Below are positions 50,074-58,254 of a stretch of 64,000 nucleotides of DNA, in pieces. The stretch is from Marispirochaeta sp964554875 (lineage in GTDB: Bacteria; Spirochaetota; Spirochaetia; JC444; Marispirochaetaceae): positions 62,001 through 126,000 of the forward strand of contig CAZKQJ010000007.1 in NCBI GenBank assembly GCA_964554875.1, written 5' to 3'. Numbering within the stretch: the stretch's first letter is position 1; every line of letters begins with the position of its first letter. The notes below the pieces were generated by a model that did not search any database, had not been told where the DNA came from, and was given only the letters and a program-made list of their open reading frames with translations. Position numbers and translations under genes: made by a program.

Positions 50074-50811
50074 GTGGAGGAGAATGTCCGTATCCTGGTG
50101 GCGGAAGACGAGAAAAAACTCAACCGCATGATGCTCGACTATTTTACGTCTCTGGGCTATCGCGTGGTAGCTGCCCATGATGGTGTGGAAGCCATGAAAC
50201 TCTTCCACAGGGAAGGGCCGGATGTCGCCATACTCGACATAATGATGCCCCGGATGGATGGAATTGATGTTACCCGCCGCATTCGGGAGCTCTCCTCAAT
50301 ACCGATCATTATTCTCACCGCCCGGGTGGAGGAACAGGACAAGCTAATTGGTCTGGATACCGGCGCGGATGATTATGTTACCAAGCCCTTTAGTCTCAAG
50401 GAACTTGCCGCCAGGGTGCGGGCACAGCTCAGAAGGGTGAAAATGCTTGAGTCCCGATCGGATAAAGAGGAAAAAACACTCCTGGTGTATTATGGCTTGC
50501 AGGTTGATCCGGTCTCCCGCCGGGTCGAGGTGGACGGAAAACGGTTGAATCTGACATCCCTACAGTTCGATCTGCTGAAAGGTATGCTTGAATCACCCGG
50601 CCGGGTGTTCACACGTATGGACCTCCTGGGATTAATCCAGGACGATCCCTGGGAAGGCTATGAGCGTACTATCGATGTACATATAAAAAACCTGCGAAAG
50701 CTTCTTGAGCCTGATTCCAGGCATCCCCGCTATATCCAGACCGTATGGGGGGTGGGTTACAAAATGGAATTTTCAGAGGAAATTCCGGAGAGCCCGACCC
50801 ATGAAGCATAG
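50074..50811 (+). CDS. OmpR-family response regulator
   Basis: The 245-residue protein has a receiver (acidic pocket E11-D12, phospho-acceptor D55 in V-A-I-L-D-I-M-M-P, K in V-T-K-P-F) and a C-terminal winged helix (T-S-L-Q-F-D-L-L, then R-T-I-D-V-H-I-K-N-L-R-K-L and T-V-W-G-V-G-Y). GTG start with AGGAGG upstream. It overlaps the kinase gene by 11 nt. The pair is of the CopR-CopS or CusR-CusS sort. The direct repeat upstream suggests self-control. Confidence 0.93.
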   Translation: MEENVRILVAEDEKKLNRMMLDYFTSLGYRVVAAHDGVEAMKLFHREGPDVAILDIMMPRMDGIDVTRRIRELSSIPIIILTARVEEQDKLIGLDTGADDYVTKPFSLKELAARVRAQLRRVKMLESRSDKEEKTLLVYYGLQVDPVSRRVEVDGKRLNLTSLQFDLLKGMLESPGRVFTRMDLLGLIQDDPWEGYERTIDVHIKNLRKLLEPDSRHPRYIQTVWGVGYKMEFSEEIPESPTHEA

Positions 50812-52204
50812 ACTTTTTTATACTTTTCTGGCCTTCTTTGCGCTGATCATTTTCCTCGGCGCCGCAGTCAATATTGCCATTGTCGCCTTTTCGACGCAGA
50901 GAGCTTATACCCGCATGGTTCGGCAGGAGGACAGACTGCTGGCGGAACAGCTGGCCCTGCTCGCGGAAGACTATTATCGCCGGAACAGTACATTGACCGG
51001 AATCTCGGAGATCCTGCGACTGCCTCCCGGCTACCGGATGCCACCGGGCCACAGAATGATGGACCATACCAGAATGATGCCCCGCATGGTGCCTCCGGTC
51101 CTGGTGTTAGGGGAGGATGGAGCTGTGTACGCCGATACCCACGGTTTTTTTTCCACCAGGGACGTACAGGATTTTGATGTTCAACACGGCACTCCCATTA
51201 TGATGGATCGTCGAATCGTGGGAAGAGTTTTTATCGGCAGCATGATTGTTCCCGTCCTGGATGACAGGGATAACGAATTTCTTGGACTTGTAGTCCGCTC
51301 CGCACTTGTCTCTTCCCTCTCAGTGGCCCTGGTGGCAGTTTTTCTCGGAGCCGTGCTTTTCCGGAGAATTGCTTCCCCGGTGGAGGCCTTGGCTGCCGCT
51401 TCCAGATCCATTGCCCTTGGGAATCTGCATGTCAGGATTGATATCAGCAGATCCGACGAGCTTGGCGAGCTTATCGATCAATTCAACTCCATGGCCTCTT
51501 CCCTTGAATCATCTGAGGAGTGGAAACGGCGGATCATCAGCGATTCTGCCCACGAGCTGCGGACCCCGGTTGCTGTACTTCAGGGAGAGCTTGAGATGAT
51601 TCTCGAAGGTGTATATGAACCTGACCGCGCACGCATCGAGAGTCTTTTTCGTGAAACAGAGCTCATGTCGCGACTTATCGGTGAGTTGGGAGAACTTGCT
51701 GCTGCAGAGGGCGGTCAGATCAGACTTATCAGGCAGAACTGCTCTCTTTATGAACTAGTCAGGGAGGCGGTTGAGTCTTTTATGGTACAGGCAGCCTCCA
51801 GGAACGTTACCATTCGTATCATGGATAACGACAGGCTGGAGATTTTAGCGGATCCACAGAAGATAATTCAGGTAATCCGCAATCTTGCAGCCAACGCTCT
51901 GAAAGCTGTTCCCGAGGGCGGACGCATTGACGTGTATACTGAAAAAAGCGGGAACGAGGCTCTGCTGAGGGTCGATGACTCAGGGCCGGGTATTCCCGAT
52001 GAGTTTCGGGAACAGATTTTTCAACGTTTTTTTCGCCTTGACTCCAGCCGTAACCGGGAAGACGGCGGAGCGGGGCTGGGCCTCGCCATTGCTCGCAGGA
52101 TTATGCAGCTTCATGGCGGACGTATATGGGCGGATGCGGGGAAAAACGGTGGAGCCCGGATTTCAATTGCCTTTCCGCTGTCGGATGCACAGGACTTCTC
52201 TTGA
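50801..52204 (+). CDS. Membrane histidine kinase with Met/His-rich sensor
   Basis: 467 residues from the ATG at 50801; the longer frame lies inside the regulator gene. A first membrane helix (~5-30), a ~130-residue periplasmic sensor and a second helix (~165-188) precede HAMP, HisKA with acceptor H251 in S-A-H-E-L-R-T-P, and an HATPase (N-L-A-A-N-A-L-K, D-D-S-G-P-G-I-P, G-G-A-G-L-G-L-A-I). Within the sensor, residues 80-96 have six methionines and two histidines, which suggests copper or silver sensing. Confidence 0.92.
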   Translation: MKHRLFYTFLAFFALIIFLGAAVNIAIVAFSTQRAYTRMVRQEDRLLAEQLALLAEDYYRRNSTLTGISEILRLPPGYRMPPGHRMMDHTRMMPRMVPPVLVLGEDGAVYADTHGFFSTRDVQDFDVQHGTPIMMDRRIVGRVFIGSMIVPVLDDRDNEFLGLVVRSALVSSLSVALVAVFLGAVLFRRIASPVEALAAASRSIALGNLHVRIDISRSDELGELIDQFNSMASSLESSEEWKRRIISDSAHELRTPVAVLQGELEMILEGVYEPDRARIESLFRETELMSRLIGELGELAAAEGGQIRLIRQNCSLYELVREAVESFMVQAASRNVTIRIMDNDRLEILADPQKIIQVIRNLAANALKAVPEGGRIDVYTEKSGNEALLRVDDSGPGIPDEFREQIFQRFFRLDSSRNREDGGAGLGLAIARRIMQLHGGRIWADAGKNGGARISIAFPLSDAQDFS

Positions 52205-52236
52205 CCAGTTACCCGCCCATCGGGGTAGTCTAAGCC

Positions 52237-52611
52237 ATGTTTCGATTATCACTGCGGCCGGGAGACTGGTTCGTACTCCTGGTGTCCATAATCCTGGTTG
52301 TGTTTCTCACCTTGCAGTCCATGGGCGACCGCGGAGGGGTACCGATTGTCCGCATCGAAGGAGAAGATGAAAGCTGGGTATATCCCCTGGATGCGGACAT
52401 CGAAGTGGAGGTTGAGGGGCCCCTCGGTCATACCCATATACATATACACGACGGAGCTGTCTGGGTGAGTGATTCTCCCTGTACCCAGAAGGTCTGTATA
52501 GCGGCGGGACAGATATCTGCTCCCGGTACCTTTATTGCCTGCCTGCCGAACATGGTTCTGGTCCGTATTGAAGGAAGACAGGAGGGAGAAATCGATGGAC
52601 TTGCATTCTGA
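52237..52611 (+). CDS. NusG domain II-containing exported protein
   Basis: 124 residues with one N-terminal membrane helix (about 8-28), then a beta-rich domain of the NusG_II type with I-R-I/V-R-I-E-G strands and the pattern S-P-C-x4-C...A-C-L-P-N. The cysteines could bind metal or a cluster. In other spirochaetes and Firmicutes this family stands next to the Gx transporter gene, as here. A TTGACC is 17 nt from GGTAGT, which ends 7 nt before the ATG, a weak leaderless case; no ribosome-binding site is seen. Confidence 0.78.
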   Translation: MFRLSLRPGDWFVLLVSIILVVFLTLQSMGDRGGVPIVRIEGEDESWVYPLDADIEVEVEGPLGHTHIHIHDGAVWVSDSPCTQKVCIAAGQISAPGTFIACLPNMVLVRIEGRQEGEIDGLAF

Positions 52612-53137
52612 CCTGCACAAACGACGGATCGATCTGGTGGCTTTTCTGGGAGCCCTGTGCCTCTTTCTGTCGACGGTGGAATACCTTTTCCCAAAGCCGA
52701 TTCCCTTCATGCGCCTGGGGCTTGCCAATCTTCCGATACTGGTTTCCCTGAAGCTGCTGCCCTTTCCATACCTGATGCTTCTGACCCTGGTTAAGGTGGC
52801 GGGGCAGGGCCTTATAAATGGGACCCTTGCTTCCTACGTTTTTATCTTTTCCGTGGCCGGGTCCTATTCCAGTGTACTGGTCATGTACGCGGTTTCCCGT
52901 ACAGGCGGCAGGTTTCTTTCTCTGGTTGGGGTCAGCCTTGCAGGCTCGATGACCAGCAACGCGGTGCAGGTTCTGCTCTCGATCTATTTTATTTTCGGAA
53001 AGAACGCCGTTATGATAGCACCCCTCTTTCTCGGTATTGGTACGGTGAGCGGACTGCTTATCGGACTGATAGCCGAAGGTTTCGTGGAACATTCCAGATG
53101 GCATGCCAATCTGAGGAGGCTCTATGCCCAGGAATGA
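52595..53137 (+). CDS. Gx transporter family membrane protein (Hpre_diP_synt_I)
   Basis: 180 residues from the ATG at 52595, chosen for the GGAGGGAG just before it; the gene overlaps the previous one by 17 nt. It has five to six membrane segments with P-F-M-R-L-G-L-A-N-L-P-I near the start, the signature of the family once named heptaprenyl diphosphate synthase component I. These proteins are now thought to be S-type transport components. Next to an EcfT-like gene this suggests an uptake system. The substrate is unknown. Confidence 0.8.
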   Translation: MDLHSDLHKRRIDLVAFLGALCLFLSTVEYLFPKPIPFMRLGLANLPILVSLKLLPFPYLMLLTLVKVAGQGLINGTLASYVFIFSVAGSYSSVLVMYAVSRTGGRFLSLVGVSLAGSMTSNAVQVLLSIYFIFGKNAVMIAPLFLGIGTVSGLLIGLIAEGFVEHSRWHANLRRLYAQE

Positions 53138-53720
53138 TTATATCTCCACCATTGTTAAGCCGGGCCATCGCTTTGTCTGGGGGCTTCTGCTTCTTCTCTC
53201 CTTTCTGTTTATCCAGGGCCTTTTGCCCCGGCTTGCCCTGGTAATCCTCTTTGCTCTGCTGGCCCGGACCGCAGGCAAGAGAATAAAGTTCAGCTATTTC
53301 ATTATCCTTTCCTCATCCATAGCCCTCTTCAATCTGCTTACTCCCTGGGGCGAAGTACTGTACTCTTTGGGGGGCTTTGACATTACCCGGGGGGCCCTTA
53401 TTGCGGGGCTGACAAAGGGGATAACCATCAGCGGACTGGTCTTTGTTTCCCTCTTTTCCGTTTCCCGGGACCTACAGCTGCCCGGCAGGTTCGGAAGACT
53501 GCTGGGGCGCAGTTTTTATTATTTTGAGAGCCTCTACAGTCATAAACGCAAGATACACCGGCGCAGCTTTTTCTCGGATATAGACGGGATTCTCCTCGAT
53601 CTGTTTCCGTCGGATCACGAACATGACAGTGGGACCCGGTTTCTGAAGACGACGCCTCTGGGGGTGATGGTAATCCTTCTGAGTTTCGGCATTACGGGGG
53701 CCATAGCCCTATGGATGTAG
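53124..53720 (+). CDS. EcfT/CbiQ-like membrane protein
   Basis: 198 residues with four to five hydrophobic helices and a cytoplasmic loop. G-G-F-D-I-T-R-G-A-L-I-A-G-L-T-K-G fits the conserved central stretch of CbiQ/EcfT transmembrane components. No A-R-x/A-R-G motif for ATPase coupling is obvious, so the fit is partial. It overlaps the Gx gene by 14 nt and the HD gene by 10 nt. If real, the ATPase must be elsewhere. Confidence 0.55.
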   Translation: MPRNDYISTIVKPGHRFVWGLLLLLSFLFIQGLLPRLALVILFALLARTAGKRIKFSYFIILSSSIALFNLLTPWGEVLYSLGGFDITRGALIAGLTKGITISGLVFVSLFSVSRDLQLPGRFGRLLGRSFYYFESLYSHKRKIHRRSFFSDIDGILLDLFPSDHEHDSGTRFLKTTPLGVMVILLSFGITGAIALWM

Positions 53721-54388
53721 AAAATGAGGGAAGTGAGGCCATACTCAGGGAGTTCAGGGAGTTTCTGGTTTCCTATCTGCGGGGTAAGGTAACATCCGAG
53801 AAACGGGGGTATCCCTGGAAGGAGTCCTGGCAGTATATTGTTTCCCATTCCCTGCGGGTGGAATCTTACGCGAAAGAACTCATCGAGCTGGAAGGCGGAG
53901 TGTCGGAAAACGAAGCCCTTCTGATCCGTGCAGCAGCCCTGATGCACGATATCGGGTCCCTGGATGACCGGCGCCGACACGCGAAAACCGGTGCCGGAAT
54001 TGTTGAAAACTTCTGCCGGAACAAGCCTTACATTACTCAAGACCTGAATGTAAAAACCCTTCTCTCTCTCATCCTGACTCACCAGAAAAAAGACGGCAAG
54101 GAGAAAAAGCTCCCCTATGCCATTCTCAAGGATGCCGACATTCTAGATGAACTTGGCGCCATGTCTGTTTTTATGATCGCTCAGCAGGCAGATAACGAGC
54201 GCTACGACTATTACGCTCAGGTGCTGAAACTGCTGGAAAAGAATGAGTTCGGCTTTTTCAAGAAGCAGGAGCAGCGCCTCTCCACTCTGGGGGCGCGCAA
54301 GATAATGCGGAGAAAGTTCGCATTTATCAAACAGTTCGCTCTGCATCTGCGGGATGAACTCAAGGGTACGGAAAAGATGAAACTCTAG
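53711..54388 (+). CDS. HD-domain phosphohydrolase
   Basis: The 225-residue protein has the HD metal site: H46 in I-V-S-H-S-L-R-V, H79-D80 in A-A-L-M-H-D-I-G, and D in K-D-A-D-I-L-D. It would hydrolyse a phosphate ester or nucleotide. The N-terminal and C-terminal helices are charged. The overlap with the EcfT-like gene points to translation as part of the cassette. Substrate unknown. Confidence 0.8.
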   Translation: MDVENEGSEAILREFREFLVSYLRGKVTSEKRGYPWKESWQYIVSHSLRVESYAKELIELEGGVSENEALLIRAAALMHDIGSLDDRRRHAKTGAGIVENFCRNKPYITQDLNVKTLLSLILTHQKKDGKEKKLPYAILKDADILDELGAMSVFMIAQQADNERYDYYAQVLKLLEKNEFGFFKKQEQRLSTLGARKIMRRKFAFIKQFALHLRDELKGTEKMKL

Positions 54389-54400
54389 AGGAGCTGCGGT

Positions 54401-55357
54401 TTACACGTGGGTTCTGAGCCTCATCTCAGTAGGGTGGGGATTCAGGTAGCACTGTCCTTCCAGGTATTCATTTCCGTACTTGCGTACAAAATGATTCAGC
54501 ATTGTCACCGGCACAATCAGGGGAAAATGACCTTTCCTGTATCGGTCCAGGATTTCCAGAAACTCCTGCTTTTCGTCGGAACTGAGCTGTGCTTTAAAAT
54601 ATCCCTGGATGTGCTGAAGAACATTAATATGTTTCCTGATGGTTCCCAGTTTTATCATTGCCGACAGCAGCATTCCCAGGTACTTATCCAGAAGCTCCTC
54701 AAAGTCCAGGTTTCGACCCTCTGCAACCAGTTTACCCATTCCGCGGTACAGCTCGACATCATGGCTCATGATAAGGAGTTTGTGCCGGGTATGAAAATCC
54801 ACCAGGTCTCCGTAGCCGGGACCTTTCTTTATAAAGTCCCTCCAGCGTTTGAAAACAAAAACCCTTTCGATAAAGTTTTCCCGTAGCACAGGATCATGGA
54901 GACGGCCGTCCTCTTCCAATGGAAGCAGGGGAAAGTGATCCCGGAACATTCCGGCCCAGATCCCGGTACCGGTATTCCAGACGTGATGTCCTTCCGGAGC
55001 GTAAATCTTTACCCTGAAAAGACCGGAAGACGGCGATTTGCTCTTGAAGATATAGCCGCACAGGTTCTTCTCTTCCAGTTCCTTGAGCCGACTCCGGCCC
55101 CATGCAATCATCTGCCCGGTCTTGTCCTCCTTTGTTTTATGGGTGATAAGACGGTAATTGTCGGGTTCGCCCTCCAGGCGCATGGATTCCCGGGGAATCG
55201 GCATTCCGCACTCCACTTCGGGACATACAGGAACATAATCAAAATAGTCCCCCAGGGTCTGCAGAATGAAACGGTCCATTTTGTGACCCCCATTGTAGCG
55301 AACACTGTATCCGAGCAGGCAGGTACTGATTCCCAGGGGGATTTTCTCGTGACTCAT
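54401..55357 (-). CDS. DUF523-DUF1722 protein (TudS/YbgA-like)
   Basis: The 318 residues have an N-terminal DUF523 domain with C13 in S-T-C-L-L-G, and C45 and C50 in V-C-P-E-V-E-C-G-M-P-I-P-R; in TudS thiouracil desulfidases these cysteines hold a [4Fe-4S] cluster. The C-terminal ~120 residues form DUF1722 (YbgA), with H-K-L-L-I-M-S-H and Y. The fusion is widespread but of unknown function; nucleobase desulfuration is a guess from family. GAGG lies before the ATG. Confidence 0.83.
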   Translation of the reverse strand: MSHEKIPLGISTCLLGYSVRYNGGHKMDRFILQTLGDYFDYVPVCPEVECGMPIPRESMRLEGEPDNYRLITHKTKEDKTGQMIAWGRSRLKELEEKNLCGYIFKSKSPSSGLFRVKIYAPEGHHVWNTGTGIWAGMFRDHFPLLPLEEDGRLHDPVLRENFIERVFVFKRWRDFIKKGPGYGDLVDFHTRHKLLIMSHDVELYRGMGKLVAEGRNLDFEELLDKYLGMLLSAMIKLGTIRKHINVLQHIQGYFKAQLSSDEKQEFLEILDRYRKGHFPLIVPVTMLNHFVRKYGNEYLEGQCYLNPHPTEMRLRTHV

Positions 55358-55375
55358 GCGTAACCTCTTTTTCTG

Positions 55376-55404
55376 ATTGTAGACGCCGGGGTTCCCAAAG
55401 GCAA
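55376..55404 (-). promoter_or_regulatory. Promoter of the DUF523-DUF1722 gene
   Basis: On the minus strand TTGCCT (55399-55404), 17 nt, TACAAT (55376-55381). Confidence 0.65.
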
Positions 55405-55428
55405 ATGTAAGGATGCAGAAAATGACAA

Positions 55429-55457
55429 TTGCCCGCCGTGCGGGGCTCTGTTATTAT
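55429..55457 (+). promoter_or_regulatory. Promoter of the FGGY kinase, leaderless geometry
   Basis: TTGCCC (55429-55434), 17 nt, TATTAT (55452-55457), then 6 nt to the ATG at 55464. No ribosome-binding site. Confidence 0.6.
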
Positions 55458-55463
55458 TGCGGA

Positions 55464-57050
55464 ATGAAAAGTACTGATTCCGGGCGGGATTCCCGCTGGA
55501 TCCTGACGATTGATGCCGGAGGTTCCGGTATTCGAGCCAGCGCCGTAAACCCGGGGGGCAGGGCCTTTGCCATGTTTCGTCGCAAGCTTACACCCCTGTC
55601 CGGCCCGGACGGTGCCGTGGAATTCGATCCTGAAAGGGTCTGGACTATCGTCGTGGAGGTAACGGAGGGACTGTTGCGGGAGCATCCGGAACTGGGGCAG
55701 CCTGATGCTGTTGCGGTAACGGTACAGCGGGCCACTTTCTGTCTATGGGAAGAGAAGACCGGAAAGCCGGTAACAAAGCTGATCTCCTGGTCGGACGTAC
55801 GCTCAACGGATACAGCCGCCCGCATGAACCGGTCACCCCTCTGGCGAATAATCCGGCTGGCCGCAGGTGTGGCGGCGTGTCTTTCGGGGAATGCCTTTCT
55901 TCGTACTGCTTCCATGCTGCGTTTTACCACCGTCCATGTTACCTGCCGACTGAAGGCCCTCCTGGACCGGAACCCCGCCCTCCGGGCAGCCTGCAGGGAC
56001 GGAAACCTGTGCTTCGGTACCCTGGATACCTGGCTGCTTTACCGCATGAGCGGAGGACGTGAATGGCTTACGGATACCTCGAATGCTGCGGCCACGGGGC
56101 TTTACAACCCCTTCAAGCTCAAATGGAACCGTCTGTTCTGCTGGCTCTTTGACATACCCGTCAACATGCTGCCCCCGGTACGGGACAGCGTCGATGATTT
56201 TGGACGTACGGATCCTGAGGTCTTTGCCGGGATCGAGGTCCCGGTACGAGCCCTTGTGGGTGACCAGATGGCGGCCCTCTTCGGTCACCGCTGCTTTGAT
56301 CCCGGGGAGGTGAAGGTCTCCAAGGGATCAGGGAGCTTTGTGACGATTAATGTCGGGTCCAGACCGCGTTTTTCACCCCGAGGCCTTTTCCCCCTGATCG
56401 CCTGGTCCATACAGGGAAAGGTAAGCTACATGCTCGAAGGCCAGGTGGCTTCTGTCGGGACCCTGATCAACTGGCTCAGTTCGGAAATAGGCTTTGCCGA
56501 TTCTCCCGAAGAGCTCGATACCCTGGCGGAACAGGCGGATGACTCCGGCGGGGTGGTTTTTCTTCCCACACCCCTGGGCATTCGCTTTCCCTATTTTTGT
56601 TCAGGTATGCGCTGCGCCGTGTTCGGTCTGGGGCTGGGAACAAAACGGTCGCAGATTGCCCGAGCCATGTATGAAGGCATCGCTTTCCGGGTTCGGGAGA
56701 TTATTCAGGGTATAGAAAAGGACCTTGGGGTAGAGGTCAAGCAGCTGAAGGTCGATGGGGGGGTCAGTCGTTCGACGATTCTCATGCGGCTCCTCTCCGC
56801 TTCCTGCGGTATTCCTGTTCTGCGCTCCCCGGAACAGGAACTCAGCAGCGTCGGGGCGGCCTGCATGGCAGGTCTGGGGGCAGGCTGGTGGAGCAGTGAA
56901 GATGAACTGCGGGATATTCCCCTGCAGTACGAAGTTTTTTCCAATCCCCGGGAGGAGGAGCTTTTTGACCGGGAGTACCCCAGGTGGCGTCTCGCGGTTC
57001 ATCTTGCCCACCGCTACAGCCGCGGACGCCGTAACTTTACAGATACCTGA
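55464..57050 (+). CDS. FGGY-family carbohydrate kinase
   Basis: 528 residues from the ATG at 55464 (a 17-residue longer frame would lie in the promoter). N-terminal ASKHA entry L-T-I-D-A-G-G-S-G-I-R, the central G-D-Q-M-A-A-L-F-G and K-V-S-K-G-S-G-S-F, and the C-terminal K-V-D-G-G-V-S-R-S fit FGGY kinases close to glycerol kinase. A glycerol or sugar-alcohol substrate is plausible; the following acyltransferase and lipid kinase would give a lipid theme. The substrate is not decided. Confidence 0.87.
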   Translation: MKSTDSGRDSRWILTIDAGGSGIRASAVNPGGRAFAMFRRKLTPLSGPDGAVEFDPERVWTIVVEVTEGLLREHPELGQPDAVAVTVQRATFCLWEEKTGKPVTKLISWSDVRSTDTAARMNRSPLWRIIRLAAGVAACLSGNAFLRTASMLRFTTVHVTCRLKALLDRNPALRAACRDGNLCFGTLDTWLLYRMSGGREWLTDTSNAAATGLYNPFKLKWNRLFCWLFDIPVNMLPPVRDSVDDFGRTDPEVFAGIEVPVRALVGDQMAALFGHRCFDPGEVKVSKGSGSFVTINVGSRPRFSPRGLFPLIAWSIQGKVSYMLEGQVASVGTLINWLSSEIGFADSPEELDTLAEQADDSGGVVFLPTPLGIRFPYFCSGMRCAVFGLGLGTKRSQIARAMYEGIAFRVREIIQGIEKDLGVEVKQLKVDGGVSRSTILMRLLSASCGIPVLRSPEQELSSVGAACMAGLGAGWWSSEDELRDIPLQYEVFSNPREEELFDREYPRWRLAVHLAHRYSRGRRNFTDT

Positions 57051-57064
57051 AAAGGGGGTAATAT
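57036..57064 (+). promoter_or_regulatory. Promoter of the plsC-like gene, leaderless geometry
   Basis: TTTACA (57036-57041), 17 nt, TAATAT (57059-57064), then 7 nt to the ATG. The -35 lies within the kinase gene's end. Confidence 0.6.
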
Positions 57065-57071
57065 CGCCGGT

Positions 57072-57794
57072 ATGGTCCGATCAGTTCTTTTTCTGCTGCT
57101 GTATCTTGTTGTAACGACCCTAATGTTTCCCGTGGCCCTGTTTACCGTTGTTTTCAGGATCTTCCGTTTGCACAAACTTGAGCGGCGCTATATCAATGTG
57201 ATGGCTTCTTTTCTGTCCTGGTTTTACATTGTTGCAGGAGGAGCAAAGGTCCGGATTTATGGCAGGGAATATACCGAGGGGCTCCAGGATAAAGCCGTCT
57301 GTGTTGTCAGCAACCATCAGGGAATCGCGGATATTCCTGTCATTGTATACTCCCTTCCTTTTTATGTCGGGTTCATTGCCAAGAGGGAGCTCCTCTATTT
57401 TCCCTGGGTTGGGATAATGATGTGGGCTATCCGCTGTGTGCCCATAAACCGGAGCAGTCCCCGTTCCGCCATCAAGGCCATAGAAAAGGGCGTTGAGAAT
57501 ATCAAAAACGGCTTTCCCATGCTGATTTTCCCTGAAGGGACCCGGAGCAGAGGGGACAAAATGAATACTTTTAAAAAAGGGAGCCTCAAGCTGGCGACCC
57601 GCTCCAGGGCCAGCATCCTTCCGGTTACCGTTCAAGGGTCGTACCATGCCCTGGAGGAGAAGGGCAGACTGAGCCCCGCCTCGATTTCCATCACCTTTCA
57701 TGAGCCCATCGACACATCAGGAATGGACAAGGAAGAGCTGTCCTCCCTGCACCAGCGGGTGGAGGCAGTTATCCGCTCGGGGCTGAAGGAGTAA
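57072..57794 (+). CDS. 1-acyl-sn-glycerol-3-phosphate acyltransferase (PlsC family)
   Basis: The 240-residue protein has an N-terminal membrane helix pair and PlsC motifs: N-H-Q-G-I-A-D (H82, D87), the glycerol-phosphate region P-I-N-R, and F-P-E-G-T-R-S-R. It makes phosphatidic acid in the inner membrane. A small unknown gene follows 7 nt later. It is a typical length. Confidence 0.92.
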   Translation: MVRSVLFLLLYLVVTTLMFPVALFTVVFRIFRLHKLERRYINVMASFLSWFYIVAGGAKVRIYGREYTEGLQDKAVCVVSNHQGIADIPVIVYSLPFYVGFIAKRELLYFPWVGIMMWAIRCVPINRSSPRSAIKAIEKGVENIKNGFPMLIFPEGTRSRGDKMNTFKKGSLKLATRSRASILPVTVQGSYHALEEKGRLSPASISITFHEPIDTSGMDKEELSSLHQRVEAVIRSGLKE

Positions 57795-57801
57795 TCCTGA
57801 A

Positions 57802-58176
57802 ATGCTCGTCGAGATACCTGAAACCCGCCAGATTCCCGGCGAAGGATACCGGCGCTGGTTTTCCGACGAGAAGATGGACCTCATAGTCTGGTACCGCCGG
57901 GAAGGCGGCCCTCTTATCGGGTTTCAGCTTTGCTACGACAAAGACGACAGGAAGCAGGGAGAGAAGGCCCTCACCTGGACCGAAGATGAAGGATACCGAC
58001 ATGAAAAGGTGGATACTGGCGAGGATCGGGGTTACACGCATAAGGAAGCTCCCGTACTTGTGGAAGGCGGGGCCTTCGATTACGGCAGGATCATTCGGGA
58101 GTTCAAGAATGCCTCAGCCTCGCTGGAACCTCCCTTAAAAGCCTTTGTCCTGGAGATCCTCTCCAAATATTCCTGA
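57802..58176 (+). CDS. Small protein of unknown function
   Basis: The 124-residue protein has GGAG about 10 nt before its ATG and follows plsC closely. It is acidic and lysine-rich with a strand pattern like a small beta sheet: W-F-S-D-E-K-M-D-L-I-V-W-Y, F-Q-L-C-Y-D-K. A C-terminal helix has L-E-P-P-L-K-A-F-V-L-E-I-L. There is no signal or membrane segment. I do not recognise a family. Confidence 0.6.
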   Translation: MLVEIPETRQIPGEGYRRWFSDEKMDLIVWYRREGGPLIGFQLCYDKDDRKQGEKALTWTEDEGYRHEKVDTGEDRGYTHKEAPVLVEGGAFDYGRIIREFKNASASLEPPLKAFVLEILSKYS

Positions 58177-58218
58177 ACTGCTGTTAAAGATCGGTTAAAT
58201 CGCTTCCCGGGGAATGGT

Positions 58219-58248
58219 TTGATGTCGGTATTCTGATTATATTTGAAT
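58219..58248 (+). promoter_or_regulatory. Promoter of the lipid kinase gene, leaderless geometry
   Basis: TTGATG (58219-58224), 18 nt, TTGAAT (58243-58248), then 6 nt to the ATG at 58255. The -10 is only 4 of 6. Confidence 0.4.
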
Positions 58249-58254
58249 ACGGGT

